Source: Neoalteromonas facilis (GTDB lineage: Bacteria; Pseudomonadota; Gammaproteobacteria; Enterobacterales; Alteromonadaceae). From it: DNA of 64,000 nt. The stretch lies in assembly GCF_002807665.1 (NCBI RefSeq), contig NZ_PEAY01000005.1, positions 62,001 through 126,000 of the forward strand, in the 5' to 3' direction. The position numbers and the translations under genes were made by a program. This document shows, in pieces, positions 39,385-49,970 of this stretch. Under the pieces are notes generated by a model. That model was not told the DNA's origin. It saw nothing but the letters and a program-made list of their open reading frames with translations, and did no database searches. Positions within the stretch are counted from its first letter, which is position 1. Each line of letters starts with the position of its first letter.

Positions 39385-41157
39385 ATGGTATTGAAATTTA
39401 AGCGGGCTGTTGCAACCCTAGTGACATCGATTTTATTTGCTTCTAGCAGTTATGCCGAGACTTCATCTGATGCGCAAATACTGGAAAAATTGGTCAGTGA
39501 TATTTGGCAGTATGAAATGCAAAGCTTTCCGTTGCTCGCGAGTCGTCAAGGTATACGAGACTATGAAGACCGCTTGACGTCAAATACACCAGAAGCCCTT
39601 GCAGCGCGCCACCAGCAGTTTCAACAGTTCCTTGAGGCATTAGCTGAGATCGACGCCAGTAAACTATCTGAAGACACTCGCATTACCTTATTGATGCAGC
39701 AATACCGTATCCAAAATTACGTCGATGAATATCACTACAATGAACACTATGTTCCCATTACATCGGAGTATGGCTTTCACAGCAGCCTCGCTCAACTGCC
39801 CAACCAAGTGCGCTTGGTGGATGAGAAAGCTGTAAACGATTACCTTAAACGTTTACATCTAATTGCGGGTCTCATTGACACCAATATTGATTGGATGAAA
39901 AAAGGCTTAGCGGTCGGCAAAACTCAGCCGAAAGCGGTTTTAGTGGGTTATGAAGAAAGCATAAGCTCAATCATTACTGATGATGCAAGTCAGAGCGTGT
40001 TCTTTAAGCCACTTTCAACGTTAGATGAAAAGCGCTTTACGCAAGCGCAAATAGGGCAGTGGCAAGATCAAGCAAAACAGATCATAAATGAGCAAATTCA
40101 GCCTGCTTATCAGCGTTTTTATGATTTCTTCACACAGTCGTATAAGCCCAACGCGCGCGATGATATTGCAGCGAAGTCTTGGCCAGACGGTGCGGAGTAC
40201 TATCAAAATCGTATTCGCTATTACACAACAACAGACATGACGGCGGAAGAGATCCACCAAATAGGTCTTAATGAAGTTGCTCGTATTCGTGCCGAGATGC
40301 AGGACATTGTTGATAAACTCAAGTTCGACGGTGATATTAACGCCTTCATTCACTTTCTTAGAACGGATCCCCAGTTCTACGCAAAAAGTGCAGAAGAGCT
40401 ATTAATTTATGCCTCTTACATTGCCAAGCAGATGGACGCCAAGCTACCGCAGCTGTTTAAAAAACTACCGCGCACGCCTTATGGTGTAGCGCCCGTACCT
40501 GACGCAATAGCGCCCAAATACACTACGGGCCGGTACGTGTCTCCTTCGCGTGATGATCTGCCCGGTTATTATTGGGTGAATACCTACGCACTAGATAAAC
40601 GCCCGCTGTATGCTATTCCAGCATTAACCTTGCACGAGGCAGTGCCTGGCCATCACCTACAGATTTCTTTGGCAAATGAAATGGAAGGTCTGCCGACGGT
40701 AAGAAGACAAACCTATATCTCAGCGTTTGGCGAAGGTTGGGGCCTTTATTCTGAGTATTTAGGTAAAGAAGTGGGTATTTATACTGATCCGTACGACGAT
40801 TTTGGTCGTCTTAGTTATGAGATGTGGCGTGCGTGTCGCCTCGTGGTTGATACAGGTATGCACATGATGGGGTGGTCACGTGACAAAGCCCTTGCGTATA
40901 TGCTGGAAAACACTGCGTTATCAGAACATAACGTTAAAACTGAAATTGATCGCTATATTTCATGGCCTGCGCAAGCACTATCTTATAAAATTGGAGAGAT
41001 AAAAATTAAGGCACTGCGCCAAAAAGCAGAAGAATCGCTGGGTGAACAGTTTGATTTACGTAGCTTTCACGATGCTGTTTTAGCCAAAGGCTCTGTTCCG
41101 CTCTTCGTGCTAGAACAACAAATCGAAACATTTATTGACCAACACAAGGTCCAATAA
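39385..41157 (+). CDS. DUF885 family exported zincin-like protein
   Basis: 590 aa with a signal peptide (about 1-25, AYAE). DUF885 proteins have an M32/carboxypeptidase-Taq-like fold; the metal-binding motif is HEAVPGHHLQ (about 418-427), followed by TYISAFGEGWGLYSEYLGKEVG with further ligands. Likely a periplasmic metallopeptidase acting on small peptides. A 38-bp gap separates it from DUF1820 and 19 bp from the next gene, so the three may be one transcript. Confidence 0.87.
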   Translation: MVLKFKRAVATLVTSILFASSSYAETSSDAQILEKLVSDIWQYEMQSFPLLASRQGIRDYEDRLTSNTPEALAARHQQFQQFLEALAEIDASKLSEDTRITLLMQQYRIQNYVDEYHYNEHYVPITSEYGFHSSLAQLPNQVRLVDEKAVNDYLKRLHLIAGLIDTNIDWMKKGLAVGKTQPKAVLVGYEESISSIITDDASQSVFFKPLSTLDEKRFTQAQIGQWQDQAKQIINEQIQPAYQRFYDFFTQSYKPNARDDIAAKSWPDGAEYYQNRIRYYTTTDMTAEEIHQIGLNEVARIRAEMQDIVDKLKFDGDINAFIHFLRTDPQFYAKSAEELLIYASYIAKQMDAKLPQLFKKLPRTPYGVAPVPDAIAPKYTTGRYVSPSRDDLPGYYWVNTYALDKRPLYAIPALTLHEAVPGHHLQISLANEMEGLPTVRRQTYISAFGEGWGLYSEYLGKEVGIYTDPYDDFGRLSYEMWRACRLVVDTGMHMMGWSRDKALAYMLENTALSEHNVKTEIDRYISWPAQALSYKIGEIKIKALRQKAEESLGEQFDLRSFHDAVLAKGSVPLFVLEQQIETFIDQHKVQ

Positions 41158-41175
41158 CAGAGGTTTATCGATACC

Positions 41176-41685
41176 ATGATTTCTGCCGGCATTATTGCCA
41201 TCATGTCAATTATTCTTGTGTACTTTGTAGTACGTGGGCAAGGCCTTCAGCGTGAGCTAAAACTGGCCCAGCACGGGGCTAAAGCAAAGTCGCGAGCACT
41301 CAAAATTGGGCAAAAGCAAATTGCGTTCATGGCGCATGAACTGCAACAAATTTTTCTGTCGCGTTTAGAAGCATTAAATAAACGCGCATTACTTTCGCAA
41401 GATGATTATCAAATCGCTTTTTTTATCCTCAATCGCTTTGAATATGTGGTAATGAACTGCACTGAACACGGCAATACAGTGGAAGAAGCGGTGACAAGGT
41501 CAACCGAAAACCAGCCTATTTCGCTGGAGAAAATTAACGAATTCATTAAAAAGCAACCCAGCGAAATTCGTGTAGCTTGGTGCCAAAACACGGTGGATGG
41601 ATTTATCGCTGCTTGCCGAGGCTTCAGTAGTGGTGCGCTTAAAACTCAAGCTGCAGACAGCGAAGAAGCCGCTGCCGCAAGCTAA
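41176..41685 (+). CDS. Small membrane-anchored protein, unknown function
   Basis: 169 aa: one N-terminal membrane helix (about 2-18) and a helical, Gln/Ala-rich cytoplasmic region with a coiled-coil look (QRELKLAQHGAKAKSRALKI...QQIFLSRLEALNKRALLS). Ends in Glu/Ala-rich ADSEEAAAAS. I recognise no family. Likely cotranscribed with DUF885. Confidence 0.55.
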   Translation: MISAGIIAIMSIILVYFVVRGQGLQRELKLAQHGAKAKSRALKIGQKQIAFMAHELQQIFLSRLEALNKRALLSQDDYQIAFFILNRFEYVVMNCTEHGNTVEEAVTRSTENQPISLEKINEFIKKQPSEIRVAWCQNTVDGFIAACRGFSSGALKTQAADSEEAAAAS

Positions 41686-41782
41686 GTTATTCTAATTATT
41701 CAAATTGCTGTTTTTGCAACAGCGCCTTGGCGAAGGTCATAAATGTGCTATTTTAAATGTATAAAACCCACGGGGATTGATA

Positions 41783-42241
41783 ATGAAAACTCTAATAGCA
41801 CTATCACTTATTGCGCTAACACTGTCGCCGACAGCCTTTGCCGCTGCCGGTAAAACCCACTTTCCAGGGATCTTTGTTGGCAATACCAACTTCGACGGCG
41901 AAAACGATTTCACGCTAGGGTTGGAGTATGAGTACCGTTTCGATCCTAAGTGGGGTGTCGAATTTGTCTATGAGCGCATCAATGATGCCCATCACGGTGA
42001 CGGCACCACAATATTGGTTGCACAAATCATGTATCACCCGTTTGACTACTTTCGCATCGGAGCCGGTGTCGGCGAAGAAAAAATAGGCGGCGCTCATCCA
42101 CATGATGAAACGCTATATCGCCTTACCTTTGCCTACGACTTTCAAGTCAGTGACTTTGAAATTGCGCCTACTTTAAGCTTTGACCGTATCGACAGCGAAA
42201 CCGCGGTTGTAGCAGGGCTCGCGTTTATTTACCCCTTCTAA
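41783..42241 (+). CDS. Small outer-membrane beta-barrel protein
   Basis: 152 aa from the ATG at 41783 after GGGG; an in-frame TTG two codons earlier is less likely. Signal peptide about 1-20 (AFAA), then eight or so alternating strands (LGLEYEYRFDPKWGVEFVYERI, FRIGAGVGEEKIGG) with a C-terminal aromatic residue (FIYPF). Size fits an OmpW/OmpX-like eight-stranded barrel; function unknown. Confidence 0.72.
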   Translation: MKTLIALSLIALTLSPTAFAAAGKTHFPGIFVGNTNFDGENDFTLGLEYEYRFDPKWGVEFVYERINDAHHGDGTTILVAQIMYHPFDYFRIGAGVGEEKIGGAHPHDETLYRLTFAYDFQVSDFEIAPTLSFDRIDSETAVVAGLAFIYPF

Positions 42242-42256
42242 CTGGCTAGCTAAACC

Positions 42257-42293
42257 TGCGTGTCACTCTATTCTGAATGTACGGTGACACGCA
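42257..42293 (+). terminator. Inverted repeat after the beta-barrel gene
   Basis: A perfect 10-bp stem TGCGTGTCAC (42257-42266) and GTGACACGCA (42284-42293) with a 17-nt loop. No T-run; candidate factor-dependent terminator or RNA-stabilising structure. Confidence 0.35.
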
Positions 42294-42421
42294 TTACACG
42301 TCGACATAATCACCACACCTTATTTTTAAATCATTTTGCTATCTGCCTGACCTGCTGACGATAACTGCTGGTGCTGAAGCATTGTCACAATATTTACTTG
42401 CGCAAAAACATTAACTCACTA

Positions 42422-42441
42422 TACTGTACAAACATACAGTA
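42422..42441. promoter_or_regulatory. LexA (SOS) box upstream of imuA
   Basis: CTGTACAAACATACAG at 42424-42439 matches the CTGT-N8-ACAG consensus exactly, and the flanking TA/TA extend the dyad. It lies 9 bp before the imuA start region, overlapping the likely promoter. Repression by LexA and induction after DNA damage are expected. Confidence 0.93.
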
Positions 42442-42449
42442 TCAATTTT

Positions 42450-43142
42450 ATGTTTATGTCAGCGTTAATTACTCATCTAAAAAATAAACAATTGCTATGG
42501 CAAGCATCGCAAAACAGTCAGTCGAATGTATCTAAACTGTCTACTGGAATAGCATCGCTTGATGAAGCTCTCAATGGCGGCTTTCCCGATCATGGTGTAG
42601 TGCGTATCAATAGCGTGATGAGTGTGGGCGAATTGCGTTTATGCATGCCTGTTATTCAAGCGAGGCAAGCAGATTTACGCCAATTGTTCTTCCTATCACC
42701 TCCGGCTGAGGTGAATGCGGAAATGCTAGCTGAATACGACATTAATTTAGATAGTGCCTTTTTCATTGCGCCAAACGAAACCAGCGATACCCTATGGGCA
42801 TGTGAACAATGTTTGAAAAGTGGGGTTTGCCATACTGCAATATTGTGGTGTAACACCCTATCGTTAAGCCAAGCCAAACGCTTACAAGTCGCCGCAGAAC
42901 AAAGTCACAGCCTACTGATTGTGTTTCAATATACGGCGCAGGTACAACCCCTTCCAATTAGTTTGTCGATGCGTATTACACGTTCACAGCAACTGCTTCA
43001 CATCGATATTGATAAACAGCGTGGCGGGTGGCCCGTTTCAGGACTGCAAATAGCACATACGCTAAATGGTATAAAACAGCGTTATCTTCATGAGCGTACA
43101 ACAGGGATGAATAATGTTGTTCACTTACATGCCCAACAATAA
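42450..43142 (+). CDS. imuA: ImuA-type SulA/RecA-like mutasome protein
   Basis: 230 aa: LSTGIASLDEALNGGFPDHGVVRINSVMSVGELRLCMPVIQ is the gamma-proteobacterial ImuA/SulA-like pattern. It lacks a Walker A lysine, so no ATPase is expected. It links RecA to ImuB and DnaE2 in translesion synthesis. The gene starts right behind the LexA box; ATG 42450 or 42456 are both possible. imuB follows by 5 bp. Confidence 0.9.
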   Translation: MFMSALITHLKNKQLLWQASQNSQSNVSKLSTGIASLDEALNGGFPDHGVVRINSVMSVGELRLCMPVIQARQADLRQLFFLSPPAEVNAEMLAEYDINLDSAFFIAPNETSDTLWACEQCLKSGVCHTAILWCNTLSLSQAKRLQVAAEQSHSLLIVFQYTAQVQPLPISLSMRITRSQQLLHIDIDKQRGGWPVSGLQIAHTLNGIKQRYLHERTTGMNNVVHLHAQQ

Positions 43143-43147
43143 ACGCT

Positions 43148-44575
43148 ATGCATGGCTTGTGGATTTACGTACGCTTCAACGCGTTACAATTAGGCAGCAT
43201 CATTAGCAAAGAAGGCATACGCGCCAGTGATGCCAAACAACCCATTGCTATCTACGACGCTCTAAATAATCAACTTTGTCAGCTCAATCAATGCGCTTCT
43301 GATTATGGCCTCAAACAAGGCCAAGGGTTAGCCTCAGCCAGTGCATTATGCGCAGAATTACACATCATTGAATATGATCCTAAGCATGAGGCACAACGCC
43401 TTAATGACATCGCACAACAGCTGTATGGCGTGACAGCCGATATTGCTCTGGATAAACCCAACGGTTTATATTTACGCGCCGACAACATGCTAAAGCTCTA
43501 TGCTGATCTAGCAACCTACTGGCAAACCATCCGTTCTCTGCTAAGTCATTATCACTACGATTATGCCAGTGCTTATTCCATGAGCGCCGCGAAAGTATTG
43601 GCTCAATCACAATACAACTGCGTTAACGCAGACAAGCATCAATGGCAAAAGGCATTACGCCAGTGCAAGCTTGAACACAGTGGATTAACCGATAAGCAAA
43701 TACATGCATTAAAACGTGTTGGCATCCGTTCATTTGATGACTTATTTGCCCAACCGGTCAGCGCACTGGCTGCACGCTTTGATGGCCCGATGTTGCGCTA
43801 CTTAAGCGAGTTAAAAGGGGAGCGATTCGAACGCTTACCGCTGTTTAGACCTAAACGCGAATTTCATGCCCACTCTGAGCTTCTATATGAAATCACACTC
43901 AGCGAACGGTTACTCAAGCCACTTGGTTATCTACTCAAACAAATGGAGCGTTACTTGTTCCAGCGCGCATTGGTTACCTTTGATATAACCGTTGCATTAC
44001 AGCTACGTGATAAACAAACACAACATTGGCAGCTGCACAGCGCACAGGGCGAAAACCGGTGTTCAGCATGGCTATCGATCGCCACCGTAGCGATTGAAAA
44101 ACTCACGCTAGAAGCGCCTGTGCAAGGACTAACACTATCTGCCACCCAGCTCACTTCCGCTGTTGCAGCCAATGATGACTTTTTTATCCATCAACCATCA
44201 GCATTAACACCGTTACAGTTATTAACGCGTTTACAAGCCCGTTTAGGCGAGCGTAGCGTATATCAGTTAGCGCTACGCAGTGATCATCGTCCTGAGTATG
44301 CCAGTCAGCGCGTATACCCTTGCGCATCAGGTAAAACCATAACGCCTGACCTGTGTACGCCATTGCTCGATCGACCATCGCTGTTACTGACGACACCTCA
44401 GCCCTTATCAGAAAAAAGTACAATCTTGTCGCCACCAGAGCGAATAATCTCTGGCTGGTGGAGCAACGCTACCTGTGAACGTGATTATTTCATTGCACAA
44501 AATCCACAGGGGCAATATTTGTGGGTATTTCGCGATCAACAAAACCATTGGTTTGTGCATGGGTATTTTGTCTGA
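43148..44575 (+). CDS. imuB: ImuB, catalytically inactive Y-family polymerase
   Basis: 475 aa Y-family (DinB/UmuC) protein. The N-terminal acidic catalytic pair of active enzymes is missing (LWIYVRFNAL in place of DxD), and the later SxDE reads IALDKPNG, so it is a hub rather than a polymerase, as known for ImuB. A C-terminal segment ERLPLFRP (about 230-237) may bind the sliding clamp. Its stop TGA overlaps the dnaE2 start by one base. Confidence 0.9.
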   Translation: MHGLWIYVRFNALQLGSIISKEGIRASDAKQPIAIYDALNNQLCQLNQCASDYGLKQGQGLASASALCAELHIIEYDPKHEAQRLNDIAQQLYGVTADIALDKPNGLYLRADNMLKLYADLATYWQTIRSLLSHYHYDYASAYSMSAAKVLAQSQYNCVNADKHQWQKALRQCKLEHSGLTDKQIHALKRVGIRSFDDLFAQPVSALAARFDGPMLRYLSELKGERFERLPLFRPKREFHAHSELLYEITLSERLLKPLGYLLKQMERYLFQRALVTFDITVALQLRDKQTQHWQLHSAQGENRCSAWLSIATVAIEKLTLEAPVQGLTLSATQLTSAVAANDDFFIHQPSALTPLQLLTRLQARLGERSVYQLALRSDHRPEYASQRVYPCASGKTITPDLCTPLLDRPSLLLTTPQPLSEKSTILSPPERIISGWWSNATCERDYFIAQNPQGQYLWVFRDQQNHWFVHGYFV

Positions 44576-47500
44576 TGTACGCCGAATTATTTTGCCAATC
44601 CAACTTTTCTTTTCTACATGGCGCTTCACACCCAGAAGAGCTTATCGCACGAGCTGACTTTCTTGGTTACTCTGCGTTGGCCATCACCGATGAATGTTCG
44701 ATTGCGGGAGTTGTCAGAGCCTATACCGAAAAACAGCAAAAAGAGTTAGCTATCAAGCTCATCGTGGGTAGCTATTTTGTTCTCAACGACCATTTTAAAT
44801 GTGTGTTGTTATGCCCTAACCCAAAAGCCTACAGCGAGCTGTGCAGGATCATCACAAATGCGCGTCGGCGCGCCGAAAAAGGCACTTACCAACTCGACGA
44901 GTGGGATTTAAAAAGTGTGCGCCACTGCCTAGTCATATGGCTGCCTAATTCATCCACTGACGATCAACAAACATGGGCCACTTGGCTTCTAAAGCATCAC
45001 CCAACGCGAACCTGGATAGGGGCCCAGCGTTTGCTTCTAGCCAATGAAGAAGAGCACTTACGTCGTATTGAAGCACTTTCGGCCACTTTTCAGTTGCCTA
45101 TTTGCGCTTGTACCGGTGTTTTAATGCACGAACCAGAACGATTGCCATTACAACAGGTGTTACATGCCACCCGCACAGGTACCTCGGTGCAAGCACTGGG
45201 CAAGGAAGGGCTTAGTAATGCCGAACGCTGTTTACGTAATCTAGAAAAACTACGCAAGCTTTACCCTAGCGAATGGTTAACTGAAACAAAGCATATCGCA
45301 GAACGCTGTCACTTCTGTTTGTCCTCGTTACGTTATCAGTATCCTGCAGAATTGATCCCACAGGGTTTCGATGCCAAAAGTTACCTGCGCCTCTGCGTTG
45401 AGCGCGGAATAAAAAAGCGTTTCCCACAAGGCTTAAGTGATGACATTCGCAGCATTATCGAAAAAGAGCTGAAACTCATTAGCGAGCAACACTACGAATA
45501 CTTTTTCTTAACCATATTCGATATTGTTTGTTTTGCTAAACAACAAGGCATTCTGTACCAAGGCAGGGGGTCTGCTGCCAATTCAGTGGTTTGTTACTGT
45601 CTGGAAATCACCGCCGTTGATCCGCGCCAGATTAATGTTTTATTCGAGCGCTTTATCTCTAAAGAACGTAATGAGCCGCCGGATATTGATGTTGATTTTG
45701 AGCACGAAAGGCGCGAGGAAATCATTCAATATATCTACCGCAAATATGGTCGGGAACGCACGGCACTTGCGGCTACCGTCGTGTGTTATCGCTTTAAAAG
45801 TGCATTGCGTGAAGTGGGTAAAGCTCTCGGCATTAATCGTTCACAACTCGACTTTTTTATCGCCAACGTCAACCGCCGCGACCGCAACGTGAGTTGGCAG
45901 TCCCAACTGGGTGAATTGGGCTTAGATCCAGACAGTCAGGTTGGCCAGCAGTTGGTATCGTTGGTCAACGAACTGATCGGCTTTCCGCGTCATCTATCAC
46001 AGCATGTAGGCGGCTTTGTGATTTCCTCTGGGCCACTTTACGAGTTAGTACCCGTCGAAAATGCAAGTATGCCAGAGCGTACTGTTATTCAGTGGGATAA
46101 AGATGATTTAGAAAGCTTAGGCTTACTAAAAGTCGATGTGCTGGCACTGGGCATGCTAACCGCCATACGCAAGTGTTTTGAACTGTTATCGCATCATTAT
46201 CAACATGCCACCTGCATCGCCGATATTACACGCTGGGGTGATGACCCACAGGTCTATAACATGATCCAGCAAGCCGACACCGTAGGCGTATTCCAGATTG
46301 AATCACGCGCTCAAATGTCGATGCTACCGCGCCTCAAACCCGCTTGTTATTATGATCTTGTGGTACAGATTGCCATCGTTCGCCCTGGCCCAATACAAGG
46401 TGACATGGTGCATCCTTACTTACGCCGTAGGGATGGTAAAGAAGCCATCGAATACCCATCAAAAGCAGTCGAAGCCGTACTCAGGCGCACCATGGGAGTC
46501 CCCATATTTCAGGAGCAGGTCATTCAATTGGCTATGGTTGCCGCAGGATTTAGTGGCGGGGAAGCTGACCAACTACGACGCGCCATGGCCAGCTGGAAGA
46601 AAAATGGCAAGCTCATGCAGTTTCGGCAAAAACTTATCAACGGCATGCGGCAAAAAGGTTATGAAGAGGACTTTGCTGAACGCCTGTTTGAGCAAATCTG
46701 TGGCTTTGGTGAATATGGCTTCCCTGAGTCACACTCAGCATCTTTCGCAGTACTCGCTTACGTATCGTCATGGCTAAAGCATTACTATCCCGAAGCCTTC
46801 TATACCAGCTTACTCAACAGCTTACCTATGGGGTTTTATTCACCTTCTCAACTGGTACAAGATGCAAAACGTCATGGGATCGAGGTCAGGCCAATATGCA
46901 TCAATCAGTCGCGCTATGAACATTACTTACAACCTCATCGCGGTGGTTTTGCTATTCGTTTGGGTCTTCGTTTAGTCAAAGGACTATCTCAAGCAACGGC
47001 TGAACACATACTATCATTGCGTCCAAATACTGGGTTTGCTTGCGTGGCTGATGTTCGCCGTCTCAATGTCAATCAACTAGAGCTTCAAGCACTAGCCAGT
47101 GCAGATGCGTTTGCTAGCATTGCCGGTAACCGCTACCAAGCTCGCTGGCAAATCATGGAAAGCGTTTCACAATTGCCACTCATGCAGCAGCAACAGGATC
47201 CACATCAACTCAGCCTTATGCCCAGTGATGTTGATAATCTGGTAGAGGATTATCAAGCCACCGGCCTGTCACTAAACAGCCACCCCGTCACGTTATTGAA
47301 GCAAGCCGACTTACTACCGCGTTTTACCTTGGCTCAAGAACTTATGCATAAGCCACATAAATCGGTGGTCACGGTGGTAGGCTGCGTCACCGGTCGACAA
47401 GCACCAGGAACCGCTTCAGGTGTTACATTCATTACCTTAGAAGATCCCACAGGGAACATTAATGTTATCGTCTGGCAAGCATCGGCACGGGCCCAAAAGA

Positions 47501-47646
47501 AGGCCTATTTGAAGTCCACCCTACTACAAGTAAACGGCATTCTAGAACGCGGTGATGGCGATGTTATTCACATTATTGCCGGCCGCTTAACCGATCTCTC
47601 ACACTTGCTAGACGAACTAGACGTTAAAGCTCGGCAGTTTCACTGA
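44575..47646 (+). CDS. dnaE2: Error-prone DNA polymerase DnaE2
   Basis: 1023 aa from the ATG at 44575 (MYAELFCQSNFSFLHGASHPEEL). C-family polymerase: N-terminal PHP domain, palm with catalytic PDIDVDFEHERREE, fingers and clamp-binding regions, and a C-terminal OB fold (SGVTFITLEDPTGNINVIVWQ). DnaE2 in place of DnaE is the SOS lesion bypass enzyme. Start overlaps imuB, so imuA-imuB-dnaE2 is one LexA-controlled operon. Confidence 0.96.
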   Translation: MYAELFCQSNFSFLHGASHPEELIARADFLGYSALAITDECSIAGVVRAYTEKQQKELAIKLIVGSYFVLNDHFKCVLLCPNPKAYSELCRIITNARRRAEKGTYQLDEWDLKSVRHCLVIWLPNSSTDDQQTWATWLLKHHPTRTWIGAQRLLLANEEEHLRRIEALSATFQLPICACTGVLMHEPERLPLQQVLHATRTGTSVQALGKEGLSNAERCLRNLEKLRKLYPSEWLTETKHIAERCHFCLSSLRYQYPAELIPQGFDAKSYLRLCVERGIKKRFPQGLSDDIRSIIEKELKLISEQHYEYFFLTIFDIVCFAKQQGILYQGRGSAANSVVCYCLEITAVDPRQINVLFERFISKERNEPPDIDVDFEHERREEIIQYIYRKYGRERTALAATVVCYRFKSALREVGKALGINRSQLDFFIANVNRRDRNVSWQSQLGELGLDPDSQVGQQLVSLVNELIGFPRHLSQHVGGFVISSGPLYELVPVENASMPERTVIQWDKDDLESLGLLKVDVLALGMLTAIRKCFELLSHHYQHATCIADITRWGDDPQVYNMIQQADTVGVFQIESRAQMSMLPRLKPACYYDLVVQIAIVRPGPIQGDMVHPYLRRRDGKEAIEYPSKAVEAVLRRTMGVPIFQEQVIQLAMVAAGFSGGEADQLRRAMASWKKNGKLMQFRQKLINGMRQKGYEEDFAERLFEQICGFGEYGFPESHSASFAVLAYVSSWLKHYYPEAFYTSLLNSLPMGFYSPSQLVQDAKRHGIEVRPICINQSRYEHYLQPHRGGFAIRLGLRLVKGLSQATAEHILSLRPNTGFACVADVRRLNVNQLELQALASADAFASIAGNRYQARWQIMESVSQLPLMQQQQDPHQLSLMPSDVDNLVEDYQATGLSLNSHPVTLLKQADLLPRFTLAQELMHKPHKSVVTVVGCVTGRQAPGTASGVTFITLEDPTGNINVIVWQASARAQKKAYLKSTLLQVNGILERGDGDVIHIIAGRLTDLSHLLDELDVKARQFH

Positions 47647-47768
47647 CATCATTAGCGTGAAGCGAACAAAAAGTAACGGGATTAAACGCATTTAGCATTA
47701 CTTTCGTATAGACTAGCTGTCGATTAATTAATCCCTTATCTAAAACTATAAAAACAAGGTTTTCATTC

Positions 47769-49936
47769 ATGAATAAACACAAGTTACCTGTATTGGTATC
47801 GTTGTTGATGACAGGCGTCATCACAGCATGCCAACCTCAAGTACAAGAAACTCAAACCCAACCTACAGTCAGTGAAGAAGTAAGCGACGTGAGTATAGAA
47901 TATCCTGTCACCGCAAAAGGTGATGTCGTTGATACCTATTTTGGTACAACTGTAGCTGACCCTTATCGTTGGCTAGAAGATGATCGCAGTGCAGAAACAG
48001 AAGCTTGGGTTATATCACAAAATACCGTTACTCAAGGTTATCTGGCACAAATTCCTTACCGCGATAAAATTGGTGAAGTGGTTAAAAACCTAATCAACTA
48101 TGAACGTGTTTCCTCACCCTTCAAAGAAGGTGATTACACCTACTTCTACAAAAATGATGGGCTACAAAACCAAAGCGTTGTGTATCGCCAAAAAGACGGT
48201 GGCGAACCTGAAGTCTTTATCGATCCAAACCAATTCAGTGAAGATGGTACCGTATCACTTGCGGCACTTACGTTCTCAGAAGATGGCTCACTAGCAGCCT
48301 ATCAAACCTCTACAGGCGGTAGCGACTGGCGTGAAGTGTACGTTATGGACACTGCCACAAAAGAACTATTGGCAGACAAACTCGTCAACGTCAAATTCAG
48401 CGGCTTATCGTGGTACAAAAACGAAGGTTTTTACTACTCAAGCTATGACAAACCTGAAGGTTCAGAGCTAAGCGAAAAAACCGACCACATAAAGTGTATT
48501 ACCACGCGATTGGCACTGAACAAGCCAATGATCAGCATATTTATGGCCATGTTGACGCAGAAAAATATCGCTACTTATGGGCGGGTGTAAGTGAAGATAA
48601 TCGCTTCCTGTTTATTGGCGCGGCAAATGCCACGTCAGGCAACCGTCTTTTGATGAAAGATCTCGACAAACCTGAAGCTGAATGGGTAGTGGTTAAAGAT
48701 GACATCAGCTCTGACGCTTTCCCAATTACGACAGACGGCGATAAGCTGATCATTGTTACCAACCATGATGCGCCGAATCAAAAGGTTGTTGTCGCAGACG
48801 CGAGTAATCCAAGCGTCGAAAATTGGCAGGATCTGATCCCCGAAACCGAGAATGTTTTGCAGCCTAGCACGGCTGGAGGTTACATCTTTGCTGAATACAT
48901 GGTGGATGCTATTTCGCAAGTTCAGCAGTATGACTTAACCGGGAAGCTGGTTCGAACTGTAGAACTGCCAGGCGTAGGCTCTGTGGGCTCTTTCTCAGGT
49001 AAGCGTAAAGACACAACAGCTTACTATACGTTTGAAAACTACAGCACGCCCACAACGGTATATAGCTTCGCAATCGAAAGCGGTGAAACCAGCTTATACA
49101 ACAAACCGGAAACAGCCTTTAACGGTGAAGAATACGTATCTAAGCAGGTGTTTTACACCTCAAAAGATGGCACCAAAGTACCGATGATTATCACCCATCA
49201 TAAAGACACGGTGCTAAATGGTAAAAACCCAACCATGCTATATGGCTATGGTGGCTTTAACGTAAGCCTAACCCCTCGTTACAGTTCAACTACGGCAGCT
49301 TGGTTAGAATTAGGCGGTGTTTACGCCGTACCGAATATCCGTGGTGGCGGTGAATACGGTAAAGCATGGCATAATGCAGGGACACAAACCCAAAAGCAAA
49401 ATGTGTTTGATGACTTTATTGCAGCCGGCGAATATCTTATCGAGAATAACTATACCAGCAGCCAATATTTGGCTTTACGCGGCGGCTCAAACGGCGGCTT
49501 ATTGGTCGGCGCAGTCATGACGCAGCGTCCAGATCTAGCCCAAGTTGCATTGCCTGCAGTTGGGGTACTCGATATGCTTCGCTATCACACATTTACAGCG
49601 GGCGCTGGTTGGGCGTATGACTACGGTACATCCGAGCAAAGTGAAGAAATGTTCAAGTATTTACTTGGCTATTCTCCCGTTCACAACGTGAAAGACGGTG
49701 TTGAATACCCTGCGACCTTAGTTACAACCGCTGATCATGATGACCGCGTAGTACCTGCACATTCATTTAAATTCGCAGCAACGTTGCAGGCTCATCAAAG
49801 TGGTAAAAACCCAACCTTGATCAGAATCGAAACCGATGCAGGTCACGGGGCAGGTACACCAGTTAGCAAAACCATAGAGCAATATGCTGACATCTATGGA
49901 TTCACACTGTTCAACATGGGCATTACAACGTTGTAA
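47769..49936 (+). pseudogene. Prolyl oligopeptidase family (S9) lipoprotein, split by a one-base frameshift
   Basis: Two overlapping frames (47769-48590 and 48494-49936) together make one ~720-aa protein. N-terminus MNKHKLPVLVSLLMTGVITAC is a lipoprotein signal. The beta-propeller and peptidase motifs are in frame 2: [14 protein letters not shown] (nucleophile Ser), [13 protein letters not shown] (Asp) and GHGAGTP (His). Around 48488-48493 the reading switches from [10 protein letters not shown] to [11 protein letters not shown]; inserting one C (CAC-CAT-AAA) restores HHKVYYHA. Everything else is intact, so this may be a sequencing error rather than true decay. Confidence 0.85.
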
Positions 49937-49970
49937 ACCCGCCTTTTGCATAGCACAAAACATAATGGCG

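Noticed and set aside
44521-44574. 18-residue N-terminal extension of DnaE2
   Set aside because: It lies inside imuB; the ATG at 44575 starts with the conserved PHP sequence and overlaps the imuB stop.
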